Positions 50,964-59,744 are shown, counted from the first letter of the stretch. The stretch is DNA of 64,000 nt from JBBRHQ01 sp963781345 (GCA_963781345.1 CAWAFQ010000014.1:620001-684000); one strand, 5' to 3'. Notes: generated from the letters alone by a model not told the origin. Program-made: numbers and translations.

Positions 50964-51191
50964 CGGGGTCGGGCCATGACGGGCTCTCCCACTCTGTCGC
51001 GTTCTTGGCTCAGTAGCGCGATATGCCGAGTCTCCCCCACTTCGTAAGCACCGCCCCGTATCGCCACGTTATGAGTGCAAGGGTTGCACTTTGGGTTGCA
51101 GCCGTCGGTTGGGATCGCGACAATCCGCGCCGTGGCCGCAACCCTCTCGACCACCCGCCGAGACGTCGAGCGACAGCACGGAGACGTTCGG

Positions 51192-51734
51192 CTACGGGAC
51201 GTTCGCGCAGAGCGCGAACGCGTTCACAGACCAACTGGCGTTGGTCGGCTCCTCCTCGAAGGCGCTCACGAGGACATTCCCCGGGACGGTGTTCTCATCG
51301 CTGGGCGCGATCTGGTCGATCACGACGTCGGTCAGCCCGTTCGGGTCGGTGCCGGTCACGCCGCCGACGTGTTGGCCGCCAGACCCAATCACGCGCTTTC
51401 CCGCCGGGCAGGTCGCGTTCGCGGACTTAGGGGAGCTCGAGTCGATGGCACTCGACGCGAAGACCCGCTGCAAGCCGCTGATGCCGGGCACACCCTGGGC
51501 CCCGGTCGACCCTCGAGGGCCAGCGGGGATCTGGCCCGCTGTGAAGTCGGCCGCTCGCAGCGAGTGATTCTTGACCTTGGCGCTGTTGACCGCGTTGTTC
51601 TTCAGCTGCCTGGTGCCGACGCTGTTCTTCGAGAGGTGGGTGGCCGCGTAGGCACCCCCTCCAAGAAGCAGGAACAGGCAGAGCGTCGAGACAACATTCG
51701 CGTAGGTGAGCTTCCCTCGCAGCCTATCTGCCAT
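51192..51734 (-). CDS. Secreted or membrane-anchored Thermoleophilia-type repeat-leader protein
   Basis: This 180-residue protein begins LTYANVVSTLCLFLLLGGGAYAATHLSKNSVG, then TRQLKNNAVNSAKVKNHSLRAADF and a short collagen-like AGPRGSTGAQGVPG stretch. That layout is very common in Solirubrobacterales and related Thermoleophilia, where many such proteins are anchored or secreted. The C-terminal 100 residues form a cysteine-containing beta domain (CPAGKRVIGSGG ... FALCANVP). Function unknown. The start is ATG 51734. No operon partner is evident. Confidence 0.8.
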   Translation of the reverse strand: MADRLRGKLTYANVVSTLCLFLLLGGGAYAATHLSKNSVGTRQLKNNAVNSAKVKNHSLRAADFTAGQIPAGPRGSTGAQGVPGISGLQRVFASSAIDSSSPKSANATCPAGKRVIGSGGQHVGGVTGTDPNGLTDVVIDQIAPSDENTVPGNVLVSAFEEEPTNASWSVNAFALCANVP

Positions 51735-52059
51735 TGGCCCCCCTTGGTGGAGATCTTTTCGTGCAGCCGACTCTATGCCCGGCGGCGGGGTCGATGCAAG
51801 CGGCCGCCTTAGCGCTTGCGCGTGCCGTCGGCGGCGACGATCTCGGGGCGCTCGCGGCGCCAGCGCCTGGTAGCGGCCCGGTGACGCTCGCGACACCAGC
51901 TCGAGCGGCGGCTTGAATCACAGCGCTCTTCTTGGGGGCTTCTGCACCGGAGCCCCGCTCAGTCGTAGCGGTTTTCTATGTACGCAACTACCGCGCGGTC
52001 GATGCGGTTGCTCGAATCACTCGCCGACCCTCCTCCCCCCTTGCAAAATGGCAAGCAGA
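51735..52059. other. Gap between two secreted-protein genes
   Basis: No intact gene. On the minus strand a stretch ending at TAA (51811-51809) reads WCRERHRAATRRWRRERPE and looks like the C-terminus of a basic DNA-binding or HNH-type protein, but no start or upstream body is visible, so it may be a relic. An 11-base word TTGCAAAATGG at 52041-52051 recurs at 52854. Confidence 0.4.
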
Positions 52060-52602
52060 CTAGTCAGAGAATGGGGTGCAATTCACCGACCCCAAGAGGC
52101 TCACGCCGCGAGTCAGGGCCGTGTTGTGGCCGACCAGATGGAGGGATACCACCTGGCCCTGGTGACGAAGGATGACGGTTCCCGCCGGGCTCTCGTTTGG
52201 GGTCGGATTGGGTAGGGAGAAAGAGTTGCTGAACGTTGGGAATCTGCGGCTCCCGACCAGGAAGAAGTAACCTGGCTGGCGGCTGCCGTTGATGAACTGG
52301 TAGACGTGACCGAAGCCTTTCCACTCGGTGATATGAAGGCTAAATGACCGGTACCGATCGCTGTTGCCGTTGTCGCCAGACACGCGAAAGGAGCGGTTGG
52401 CGCCCTTCCCCTCGAGCGCGCATCGGGCGTCGCGGATCGTTGAATCCAGCGGACCAAAATGCCCGTTGACGTCCAGCCGGATTCGAATTCCCGCGGGGTG
52501 GTCGGAGGGGGTGGCGGCCGCCGAGATCCCGAGGCCGACAAGCAAGGCGAGGGCACCAGCGAGGAAGATCGCCAATTCTGACTTTCTGCGTACGCTGGCC
52601 AT
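52060..52602 (-). CDS. Secreted hypothetical protein
   Basis: This 180-residue protein starts at ATG 52602 (MASVRRKSELAIFLAGALALLVGLGISAAA) and has a clear signal peptide. The rest is a beta-rich domain with one early Cys and a C-terminal Cys (SVNCTPFSD). I do not recognise a family. Codon use is less biased to G/C at third positions than in the neighbours, and it sits in the gene-poor islet next to pgsA, both of which hint at recent acquisition. Confidence 0.65.
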   Translation of the reverse strand: MASVRRKSELAIFLAGALALLVGLGISAAATPSDHPAGIRIRLDVNGHFGPLDSTIRDARCALEGKGANRSFRVSGDNGNSDRYRSFSLHITEWKGFGHVYQFINGSRQPGYFFLVGSRRFPTFSNSFSLPNPTPNESPAGTVILRHQGQVVSLHLVGHNTALTRGVSLLGSVNCTPFSD

Positions 52603-52902
52603 TTCGATGACGAACAACGGCTGGACTGTTCAAGTCGGGTGGGTTCGCGCTGGCGCGCTGGCGCCATGCTACCCCCGTCGTCCCTGTGCTGCACGTCCCT
52701 TGCGCCGCCGGTAGCCCCCCGTGGCCGTTTCGAGGGCCGGCGCTACTGGGTCCGCCATAAGAACGCCTACGGCGCCGTTTACGAAACGGTAAAGCCGTGG
52801 GTCGCTCAGGCGAGCTGAAGATCCGCCGCATTCACCGCTGGCAGCGCTGAGGGTTGCAAAATGGTTGAAACCTGCCGCTAAACCCCTGCTTTCAGCCGTG
52901 AT
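52603..52902. other. Gap before the pgsA end
   Basis: It contains one small possible gene at 52666-52818, the second TTGCAAAATGG word (52854-52864) and otherwise no recognised signal. It is noticeably less G/C-rich near 52840-52900. Confidence 0.45.
52666..52818 (+). CDS. Small ORF, possible gene remnant
   Basis: The 50-codon frame from ATG 52666 ends with a tryptophan- and tyrosine-rich stretch, FEGRRYWVRHKNAYGAVYE then TVKPWVAQAS. Such composition is unlike random frames in G/C-rich DNA, so it may be the tail of a degraded gene. There is no clear ribosome site, and no family is recognised. Confidence 0.3.
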   Translation: MLPPSSLCCTSLAPPVAPRGRFEGRRYWVRHKNAYGAVYETVKPWVAQAS

Positions 52903-53556
52903 TCATGGAGACTCAGGGTTCGATTGCACCCGTGCGCGAAGGGCGGCCTCCCTCCCCATTCGCGCGTAGAGCGCCGTCGCCAGTATCGAGAAGACGAGTC
53001 CGATGATCAGCAGGGCCGTCGGCAGCCAGCCATCGATCAGCAGCGCGAAGAAGATCGCCGCCATGATCGGGAACACGGCCACCCGCCCGAGCCAGTTGAC
53101 CTCGATGTCTGCGCCGTGGTGCAGGCCGTACTGGGCGAGCATCAGGGTCACGATCTCGCGCACGACCAGCAGCGCCAGCGCCCACCGTGGGAGCAACTCG
53201 AAGTGCCAGCAGACGACCGCGCCGGAGAGGATCGTCAGCCGGTCGACGACCGGGTCCAGGAGCGCCCCCATGCGGCTGTACTGGCCGGTGACGCGGGCGA
53301 GGAAGCCGTCGACGTAGTCGCCGACCGCGATCAGCCAGAAGACGATCGCCGCGGAGACGCTCTGCCCGTCGCCGGAGTCGAATGCGAGGTAGAGGAAGAG
53401 CGGGATCGCCGCCAGCCGCACGTAGCCGACCATGTTGGGGACGGTGAATGGCCGCAGCGGCTCGCCCTTGCGCGTCTGCTTCGGCTCCGGCCCGGTGCGG
53501 TCGAGGCCGAAGAGCCTGCGCACGCGTCCCTTGCCGAAGGGTGCCGCGTCGCTCAT
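52903..53556 (-). CDS. pgsA: CDP-alcohol phosphatidyltransferase (PgsA-like)
   Basis: This 217-residue membrane enzyme has the family signature D-x2-D-G-x2-A-R-x8-G-x3-D-x3-D in DYVDGFLARVTGQYSRMGALLDPVVD, with four to six hydrophobic helices. It transfers a phosphatidyl group from CDP-diacylglycerol, most likely to glycerol 3-phosphate for phosphatidylglycerol, though cardiolipin or inositol versions are possible. The ATG overlaps the proS stop. It is last in the proS-containing operon. The stop codon lies in a 15-bp word that recurs 1.95 kb away. Confidence 0.88.
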   Translation of the reverse strand: MSDAAPFGKGRVRRLFGLDRTGPEPKQTRKGEPLRPFTVPNMVGYVRLAAIPLFLYLAFDSGDGQSVSAAIVFWLIAVGDYVDGFLARVTGQYSRMGALLDPVVDRLTILSGAVVCWHFELLPRWALALLVVREIVTLMLAQYGLHHGADIEVNWLGRVAVFPIMAAIFFALLIDGWLPTALLIIGLVFSILATALYARMGREAALRARVQSNPESP

Positions 53557-55241
53557 TCGATCGAGTCGAGCACTTCCAGAGCCCTCGACGCTGCCTCGCC
53601 GACAGGGAGCCGATGCTCGGCGCCGCTCGCGCGCTCCTGCGCCTCGACGATGCCGTTGGCGAGACCGCGGCGGCCGACGACGAGGCGCAGTGGGCAACCG
53701 AGCAGCTCGGCGTCGGTCAGCTTCTCCCCCGGGCCCGCGTCGCGGTCGTCGTAGAGGACCTCGACGCCCTTGCCGCGAAGCTCGTCGTAGAGGGCGTCGG
53801 CGGCTTCGCGCTCGGCTTCGCCCGCCTTTGCCAGGGAGACGAGGTGGATCTCCCAGGGGGCGATCGAGCGCGGCCAGACGATTCCCTTCTCGTCGGCGCG
53901 CTGCTCGATCGAGGCGGCGACGATCCGCGCCGGGCCCATTCCGTAGCTGCCCATCACGATCGGGTGCTCGGCTCCGTCCTCGTCGAGGAAGCTCGCGCCA
54001 AGCGCCTCGGAGTAGCGGGTGCCGAGCTTGAAGATGTTGCCGATCTCGATCGCCGACTCAATCGTTATCGCGCCGTCGCCTGCGGCGGTATCGCCCGCCT
54101 CGACAGCCCTGATGTCCATCTCGATGCTCTCGAAATCCCTGCCTGGATCGACGCCGCGGAGGTGCTCGTCGGCCCGGTTGGCGCCGGTGATGTAGGAATC
54201 ACCGTCGATCGCAGCGTCCCTAATGATGCCGACATCGGCGCCGACCGGGCCGATGAAGCCCGCCGGGCCGAGGCGCTCAGCGATCTCCTCCTCGCCGGCG
54301 GGTCGGAAATCGGCGCCGAGGTTGTTTCGCAGCTTGACCTCGTTCAGGCGGTGATCTCCGCGGACGAGAACGAGAGTGAAGCCGCGCTCGTCGTCGATCA
54401 CCACCGGCAGCGCCTTCAGCAGCGCCCCGTGGGGCACCTCGAGCGACGCGGCGACTTCCTCGACCGTCTTCATTCCCGGCGTCGACACTGGCTCGGGGGC
54501 GTCGATCGGCGCCGGCAGCTCGACCGGCTGCGCCTCGGCCGAGGCCACCTCGACGTTGGCGGCGTAGCCCGCGGCGAGGGCGATGCTGTCCTCGCCCGCC
54601 GCGCACGGCGCCATGTACTCGTGGGCGCCGGATCCACCCATCATGCCCACGTCTGAGGAGACCCGGTACCAGTCGAGGGCGCAGCGGTCGAAGATGCGGT
54701 CGTAGGCGCCGATGTGAAGCTCGTAGGAGCGCTCGAAGCTCTCAGCATCACGGTCGAAGGAGTAGGAGTCCTTCATCACGAACTCGCGGGTGCGCAGAAC
54801 GCCCGCACGGGGCCGCGGCTCGTCGCGCTCCTTGACCTGGAGGTGGTAGAGGATCAGCGGCAGGTCGCGGTAGGAGCGGACCTCGCGGGCGACATGGAAT
54901 GTCAGGCACTCCTCGTGGGTCATCGCCAGGACCATGTCCGAGCCCCTGCGGTCCTCGAGATGAAACTGGATGTCGAGTCCGTAGCGCCCGGTCTGCTTCC
55001 ACAGCTCGGCCGGCTGCAGCACCGGCATCAGCATCTCCTGGCCGCCGATCGCGTCCATCTCGGAGCGGATGATCGCCTCGACCTTGCGGTGCACCCGCCA
55101 ACCTGCCGGCAGGTACGTCCACAGCCCCGCCCCGAGCTGGCGGATCAGCCCGGCGCGGACCATCAGCTTGTGGCTGATCGCCTCGGCGTCGGCCGGCGGG
55201 TCCTTGACCGTCGGCCAGAAGATTTGGCTCACGCGAGACAT
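53553..55241 (-). CDS. proS: Prolyl-tRNA synthetase
   Basis: This 562-residue class II synthetase charges tRNA-Pro. RAGLIRQLGAGLWTYLPAG, the motif 2 region MTHEECLTFHVAREVRSYRDLPLILY and motif 3 GSYGMGPARIVAA are visible. The length and the insertion between motifs 2 and 3 (residues about 230-390, the YbaK-like editing domain) fit the bacterial type, which can clear Ala-tRNA-Pro. It lies downstream of ispG on the same strand and overlaps pgsA. Confidence 0.95.
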   Translation of the reverse strand: MSRVSQIFWPTVKDPPADAEAISHKLMVRAGLIRQLGAGLWTYLPAGWRVHRKVEAIIRSEMDAIGGQEMLMPVLQPAELWKQTGRYGLDIQFHLEDRRGSDMVLAMTHEECLTFHVAREVRSYRDLPLILYHLQVKERDEPRPRAGVLRTREFVMKDSYSFDRDAESFERSYELHIGAYDRIFDRCALDWYRVSSDVGMMGGSGAHEYMAPCAAGEDSIALAAGYAANVEVASAEAQPVELPAPIDAPEPVSTPGMKTVEEVAASLEVPHGALLKALPVVIDDERGFTLVLVRGDHRLNEVKLRNNLGADFRPAGEEEIAERLGPAGFIGPVGADVGIIRDAAIDGDSYITGANRADEHLRGVDPGRDFESIEMDIRAVEAGDTAAGDGAITIESAIEIGNIFKLGTRYSEALGASFLDEDGAEHPIVMGSYGMGPARIVAASIEQRADEKGIVWPRSIAPWEIHLVSLAKAGEAEREAADALYDELRGKGVEVLYDDRDAGPGEKLTDAELLGCPLRLVVGRRGLANGIVEAQERASGAEHRLPVGEAASRALEVLDSIE

Positions 55242-55289
55242 CGGCGGCTAAACCTAGACGTTCGGCTGCGACCCTGCTGGCGGTGAGAC

Positions 55290-55322
55290 GGCGACCGGCG
55301 CATCAGATGTCGTTCTGTGCGT
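55290..55322. repeat. Dispersed repeat related to 22755-22824
   Basis: On the minus strand this reads GGCCACGCACA, six extra bases, then CATCTGATGCG, matching the core of the 35-nt unit at 22755-22789 apart from the six-base insertion. It lies between ispG and proS. Confidence 0.5.
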
Positions 55323-55330
55323 GGCCGGGT

Positions 55331-55391
55331 GCCGGTCCCCCGCCGAACGGCTTGTAATTGCGAAGCAATTTGAGAGAGGCGGGGGACCGGC
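55331..55391. other. Nested hairpin between ispG and proS
   Basis: GCCGGTCCCCCGCC (55331-55344) pairs perfectly with GGCGGGGGACCGGC (55378-55391). The 33-base loop holds a second stem AATTGC-gaa-GCAATT. It lies 18 bases after the ispG stop and could be a terminator or mRNA-stabilising element. Confidence 0.6.
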
Positions 55392-55408
55392 GGCCGGCCC
55401 CGCCCTGG

Positions 55409-56662
55409 CTACGCCCGCGTGAAGCGCCGACTCGCCGTCGGCGATGCCTCCTCGTCGAGGAGTACCCGGTCGGACTCGCCGCGCTGGGCCGCCTCCTTCT
55501 CCATCTTGGCGATCTTCTCCGGGGTGAGGTCGCCGGCGTTCTCCTCCTCGATCTTCGCCAGCCACTCGGCGCCCTCGCGCGCCTCGGCCTCGTCGACGCG
55601 AACCTCGCCGCGCTCCAGCGAGCGGTCGATCTCCTCGAAGAGGCGGTCCACGAGCTCGGTGGCCGGGACCTTTCGCAGTGCCTTGCCGCCGGCGAAGATC
55701 AGCCCCTCGTTCCTGGCGCCGGCGATGCCGAAGTCGGCGTGGGAGGCCTCGCCGATGCCGTTGACGGCGCAGCCGAGCACCGCCACCTCGATCGGCTCTG
55801 CGTAGGCCTCGAGGCGCTGCTCGATCTCGGCGACGACGGAGTCCATGTCGAACTGGAGGCGGCCGCAGGTCGGGCAGGCGATCAGCACCGGACCGCGCTC
55901 GCGCAGCTTCAGCGCCTTGAGGATCTCCCAGGCGACCTTGACCTCCTCCTCGGCGTGGAATGTCGAGAGGCTGATCCGGATCGTGTCGCCGACCCCGTCG
56001 GCGAGCAGGGTGCCGAGGCCGACCGCCGACTTCAGTGACCCCGACCACTTGGTGCCGGCCTCGGTGATGCCGAGGTGGATCGGGTAGGGCACCTTCTCGG
56101 CGAGCCGGCGGTTGGCGGCGATCGTGTTGGGGACGTTCGTCGACTTGATCGAGATCTTGAAGTTCTCGAAGTCGAGGCCCTCCATCAGCTCGACGAACTC
56201 GATCGCGGCCGCGACCAGTGCTTCGACCGGCGCGCTGCGCTCGAGTTCGTGCAGGTGCTTGGGCAGCGACCCCGAGTTGACCCCGATCCGCATCGGCACC
56301 CCGGCCTCGGTCGCCCGGACCGCGACCTCGGCGACCTTGTCGCGTCCGCCGATGTTGCCAGGGTTGAGCCGGATGCAGTGGGCGCCCGCGTCGATCGCCT
56401 TCAGCGCCAGGGTGTGGTTGAAGTGGATGTCGGCGATCACGGGGATCGGCGAGTCGCGGACGATCGTCTTCAGCGCTTCGACGTCCTCATCGCGCGGAAC
56501 CGCGACGCGGACGATGTCGGCGCCGGCGTCGGCGACCTTGAGGATCTGCTCCATCGTCGCCTCGAGATTGGCTGTCTCGGTCTTGGTCATCGTCTGCACG
56601 GCGACCGGTGCGCCGCCCCCGATCGGGACGCCGCCGACGAATATCTGGCGCTTGGAGGCCAC
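55409..56662 (-). CDS. ispG: 4-hydroxy-3-methylbut-2-en-1-yl diphosphate synthase
   Basis: This 417-residue iron-sulfur enzyme carries out the penultimate step of the MEP isoprenoid pathway. The cluster ligands are in IACPTCGRLQFD (two Cys) and VLGCAVNGIGEASHADFGIAG (third Cys, with Glu further along). The N-terminal TIM barrel includes PVIADIHFNHTLALKA. dxr, an earlier step, lies about 6 kb away on the same strand. The C-terminal extension after about residue 360 is charged and probably disordered. Confidence 0.95.
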   Translation of the reverse strand: MASKRQIFVGGVPIGGGAPVAVQTMTKTETANLEATMEQILKVADAGADIVRVAVPRDEDVEALKTIVRDSPIPVIADIHFNHTLALKAIDAGAHCIRLNPGNIGGRDKVAEVAVRATEAGVPMRIGVNSGSLPKHLHELERSAPVEALVAAAIEFVELMEGLDFENFKISIKSTNVPNTIAANRRLAEKVPYPIHLGITEAGTKWSGSLKSAVGLGTLLADGVGDTIRISLSTFHAEEEVKVAWEILKALKLRERGPVLIACPTCGRLQFDMDSVVAEIEQRLEAYAEPIEVAVLGCAVNGIGEASHADFGIAGARNEGLIFAGGKALRKVPATELVDRLFEEIDRSLERGEVRVDEAEAREGAEWLAKIEEENAGDLTPEKIAKMEKEAAQRGESDRVLLDEEASPTASRRFTRA

Positions 56663-56765
56663 GCGGCAAGGGTACCGGGGGCGCGGCGTCGGGCGCCCGC
56701 GCCTGCGGGGGGCGGTTGGCGCCGAGGGTGAACCCGGAGGCGCTCGTGCCCGTATTCTCCGCCGA

Positions 56766-57662
56766 ATGAACCTCTCACGGAAGCTCTGCAGGACCTCGGG
56801 CGTGGCGGCGCTGGCGCTGGCGGGGCTGGCGCTGTGGGCGCCGGCTGCCTCCGCGAGCTTCCACCTGATGAGCGTGCGAGAGGTCTATCCCGGGTCGAGC
56901 GCCAAGCCCGACTCCGAGTACGTCGAGTTGCAGATGTACGCCTCCGGGCAGAACCTGGTCGGTGGCCACTCGGTCAAGACCTATAACGCGAGCGGAGGCC
57001 TGATCGCGACGAACACGATCACCGCCAACGCCGCCCACTCAGAAAACCAGCGGACGATCCTCCTGGCGACGCCGGCAGCCGAGTTGCAGTTCGGGGCGAC
57101 CGCGAACGGCGCCCTCTCCCCGGGTCAACTCGATCCCTCCGGGGGGGCGGTCTGCTGGGAGGCGCTCGATTGCGTCTCCTGGGGCAGCTTCAGCGGTTCG
57201 ACGACCCCGGGTTCCGGTGCGCCGGTGGATCCACTCGGGATCCCCGACTCGATGGCCATCAGGCGCTCGATAGCTCACCACTGCCCAACCCTGCTCGAGG
57301 CCGCCGACGACACCAATGCCAGCGCCGTCGACTTCGCCGACGCGTCTCCCTCTCCGCGACCGAACTCGACGGTGCCGAGCGAGTCTGCGTGTCCGCCCCC
57401 GCCGACCCCGAACACGGAGATCAGCGGCGGGCCGAAGGGCAGATCGGGCGACCGCACACCCACCTTCCGCTTCAGCGCCAGCCTCCCCGGGTCGAGGTTC
57501 CGTTGCCGTATCGACTCAGCGCCGTTTGTGCCATGCACCTCGCCGAAGACCTACGGCAAGCTCGGGTTCGGGCGGCACACCTTCGAGGTCAAGGCGATCG
57601 CTGCCGGTCGGGCCGACCCCAGCCCCGCTTCACGCGACTTCAGGATCGTCAAACCCGGCTGA
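56766..57662 (+). CDS. Secreted protein, lamin-tail-like N-terminal domain
   Basis: This 298-residue protein has a signal peptide (about 10-30, GVAALALAGLALWAPAASA). The first domain, FHLMSVREVYPGSSAKPDSEYVELQMYA, resembles extracellular lamin-tail/SpyTag-like proteins of actinobacteria. A Pro-rich hinge follows, then a C-terminal beta-sandwich with SRFRCRIDSAPFVPC and FEVKAIAAGR. It is probably extracellular. Function unknown. It is divergent from ispG, with about 100 bases between them. Confidence 0.75.
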   Translation: MNLSRKLCRTSGVAALALAGLALWAPAASASFHLMSVREVYPGSSAKPDSEYVELQMYASGQNLVGGHSVKTYNASGGLIATNTITANAAHSENQRTILLATPAAELQFGATANGALSPGQLDPSGGAVCWEALDCVSWGSFSGSTTPGSGAPVDPLGIPDSMAIRRSIAHHCPTLLEAADDTNASAVDFADASPSPRPNSTVPSESACPPPPTPNTEISGGPKGRSGDRTPTFRFSASLPGSRFRCRIDSAPFVPCTSPKTYGKLGFGRHTFEVKAIAAGRADPSPASRDFRIVKPG

Positions 57663-57678
57663 GCGCCGAGCGCCCGCG

Positions 57679-58806
57679 TCAGTCGCCCTCAGCGGCGAGT
57701 TCCTCCTTGCCCGCCCAGGCCTCGAGGATCCATCCGAGGTGGTAGGGGCGCATCGAGCGATTGACCTCGAGCCGCTTCGCCGCGACCGGCTTCGGCTCCG
57801 CGTGGGCATAGGCCGCAGCGGCGTTGCGGGCCTGTCGGGCTCGGGCGAAGCGCTGCTTTCGCCGGATCGAGCGGTAGATCATCCCGGCCCCCGGGTCGAA
57901 CATCTGCGCCCCGAGCAAGTTGCCCCCGTAGTTCCAGTCGAGCCCTCGCAGGGCCGCGGCGCGGAATGACTCCTCGCCGCTCGCCTGGCTGAGGTTGTGC
58001 AGGCCCATGATCGCCATCGAGTCCTGGTGGATCGAGTAGATCTCGTAGGGCTCGACGACCGTCCCCCGGACCGGGTCGCAGATCCAGGGCCAGGCACCGT
58101 CGGGCATCTGCAGCTCGACGATCTTGCGGCCGAGGGAGACCGCCGCATCCAGGGCCTCGGCGTCCTCGCGCACGCGGGCGAGCTGGGAGAGCGCCAGGAG
58201 GCCGTAGATCTGATCGGCAAAGTGGGGGAAGCGCTGCCTCGGCCCGCGCGCGACGTGGGCCAGCAGGTGCCCGCCCGGGCGGCGCTCGAGCAGCTGCGAG
58301 CGGGCCTGTGTCAGCAGCGCCTCACCTTCGCCGAGGTCGACTCGAACCCCGGCCTCGACCAGGCCGGTGAGGATCCAGGCGACCTCCATGCTCGCGAGCG
58401 AGGCGATCTTAGGTGAGCCGGCCGGGGAACGCCGCAGGAGACCGACGAGGCCCGCAACCCAGTCCGCCGACATCCGCGAGTCCGCCCACAGCGCCAGCCC
58501 CAGGTCGCCCGGGGTAAGCTCGCCCGAGTTGAGGCCAGACTCGAGTCTGGCGCGGATCGCGCCGGTGTGGAAGGGATGCTCGAAGTCGTGCTCCTCGGCG
58601 CGCAGCAGGCCGATCAGGACGATCAGTGTGTAGCGCAGGGACCGGCCCCGGGGGCGGCCGGGGTCCTCGGCCGAGACCTCCTGGCAGAAGGCGCCGTCGC
58701 TGAGCTGGAGCGAGGGAAGGCGCTCGAGCGCGAACCGCTCGAGCTCTCGCACCCGCTCGAGCCGGGAATCGGTGGGCGGCGCGGGTGTCGCCTCGGGCTC
58801 GCTCAT
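57679..58806 (-). CDS. Alpha/alpha-toroid-fold protein, function unknown
   Basis: This 375-residue soluble protein consists of repeated helical pairs with QMPDGAWPWICDP, IYGLLALSQLARV and MGLHNLSQASG, reminiscent of glycoside-hydrolase or prenyltransferase/squalene-cyclase alpha-toroids. No DXDD or other catalytic signature is visible. Its ATG overlaps the stop of the AAC(3)-like gene, so both act in the same transcript. A role in polysaccharide or isoprenoid modification is only a possibility. Confidence 0.68.
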   Translation of the reverse strand: MSEPEATPAPPTDSRLERVRELERFALERLPSLQLSDGAFCQEVSAEDPGRPRGRSLRYTLIVLIGLLRAEEHDFEHPFHTGAIRARLESGLNSGELTPGDLGLALWADSRMSADWVAGLVGLLRRSPAGSPKIASLASMEVAWILTGLVEAGVRVDLGEGEALLTQARSQLLERRPGGHLLAHVARGPRQRFPHFADQIYGLLALSQLARVREDAEALDAAVSLGRKIVELQMPDGAWPWICDPVRGTVVEPYEIYSIHQDSMAIMGLHNLSQASGEESFRAAALRGLDWNYGGNLLGAQMFDPGAGMIYRSIRRKQRFARARQARNAAAAYAHAEPKPVAAKRLEVNRSMRPYHLGWILEAWAGKEELAAEGD

Positions 58807-59726
58807 CTGCTGGCCTCCGCTCGGAGCATCTGGGGATCGTAGATAGTGACCCCGTCGGTGAGCATCGGCTCGAATGCCGCGATCATCTCCTGAAGCGGAA
58901 TCGAGAGGATGTCCGAGCGCCCGAGCGCCACGCAGTTCATCCCCTCGGCGGCGAGCCTGCGCCGCACCTCGGCCGCCAGCGGCGGGTTGGCGTCGATCCT
59001 GCCGATCGAGAGCCGGGGCCGGTGCACGAGGGTGCTCGCGGCGATCTCGTTCCCGTCGGCGTCTATGCAGGTCACCTCGAAGCGATCGGGGAGGAAGACG
59101 TCGTAGGGGAACGGGGGCTCGCGGGTGCACTCGAACTCGTGGTACATCGTCATCGGCCTGGTGCTGGTTCCGAAGAAGACCTGGCGGGCATTGCGCTCGA
59201 CCAGCCGGGCGAACGGCGTTCCCTCGCCGAAAGGGGTCTCGGCCGCCTCGTGGCCGGCGACGAGCGCCTCGGCCCCCGGGCCCTGGGCGGCGATCGAGTG
59301 GGTCGGGTGGAGGCTGCGGCGGGCGCCGGGGAGGTGGCGGAACCGCTCCGTGATCGCCCCCATCCGCGACGGCGTCGCGTGGTACTCGAAGACCGGGTTC
59401 TCGCGCAGGTGCTCGATCGACAGCCCCCCGACCGCAAAGGCCGGCATCGCCACCAGCGCGTCGGGGCCGACGACCGCCCGCAGCGCCCGGATCACGGCAT
59501 CCGGGCCGCCCTCGACCGTGCCGAACGATGACATCTGGGTCTGCATCCAGACGTCATCTCCGGCGCCGATCCCGAGGTCGCGGAAGGCCGCCTCCATCTG
59601 CGCCTCGGTGACCCGGACCGGGCGCAGGCGCTCGCGGGTGCGGAAGCGGGCGCTTCGGTAGGACTTGCGCAGCGCCCGCAGGCGCTCGCGCGCCGGCTTC
59701 GGCAGCCTTCGCAGCAGGGCCCTCAT
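58803..59726 (-). CDS. AAC(3)-family N-acetyltransferase-like protein
   Basis: This 307-residue protein matches the aminoglycoside 3-N-acetyltransferase family (GDDVWMQTQMSSFGTVEGG, SLHPTHSIAAQGPGAEAL, FFGTSTRPMTMYHEFE). Chromosomal members often act on sugars in polysaccharide or antibiotic pathways, and no resistance context is present here, so resistance is not inferred. It is translationally coupled to the toroid gene downstream and lies 18 bases beyond the acyl-CoA ligase. Confidence 0.84.
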   Translation of the reverse strand: MRALLRRLPKPARERLRALRKSYRSARFRTRERLRPVRVTEAQMEAAFRDLGIGAGDDVWMQTQMSSFGTVEGGPDAVIRALRAVVGPDALVAMPAFAVGGLSIEHLRENPVFEYHATPSRMGAITERFRHLPGARRSLHPTHSIAAQGPGAEALVAGHEAAETPFGEGTPFARLVERNARQVFFGTSTRPMTMYHEFECTREPPFPYDVFLPDRFEVTCIDADGNEIAASTLVHRPRLSIGRIDANPPLAAEVRRRLAAEGMNCVALGRSDILSIPLQEMIAAFEPMLTDGVTIYDPQMLRAEASR

Positions 59727-59744
59727 CGGGCCGAGGCTACGCCG

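Larger units (their letters stand above)
50872..51191. other. Gap upstream of rsiG
   Basis: It holds the rsiG promoter, an inverted repeat TCAAC-N5-GTTGA overlapping its -35 box (50928-50942), one copy of a 15-bp direct repeat (50949-50963), and a hairpin AGTGCAA-ggg-TTGCACT (51074-51090) that may end transcription of the secreted-protein gene at 51192-51734. No gene is convincing. Confidence 0.6.

Noticed and set aside
51040..51100. Possible tRNA-Met from a CTCATAA-like loop
   Set aside because: The flanking bases do not form an anticodon stem, and no T-arm or acceptor stem fits.
50510..51154. 214-codon minus-strand ORF with a CNPKCNPC segment upstream of rsiG
   Set aside because: Most of it shadows rsiG and the FHA gene, it runs through the rsiG promoter, and no family matches.
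50949..52919. Integrated phage or genomic island
   Set aside because: No integrase, phage gene or tRNA target is present; only short direct repeats support insertion.
58803..59726. Aminoglycoside resistance gene
   Set aside because: The AAC(3) family is broad, and the context is lipid and envelope genes without mobile or resistance markers.
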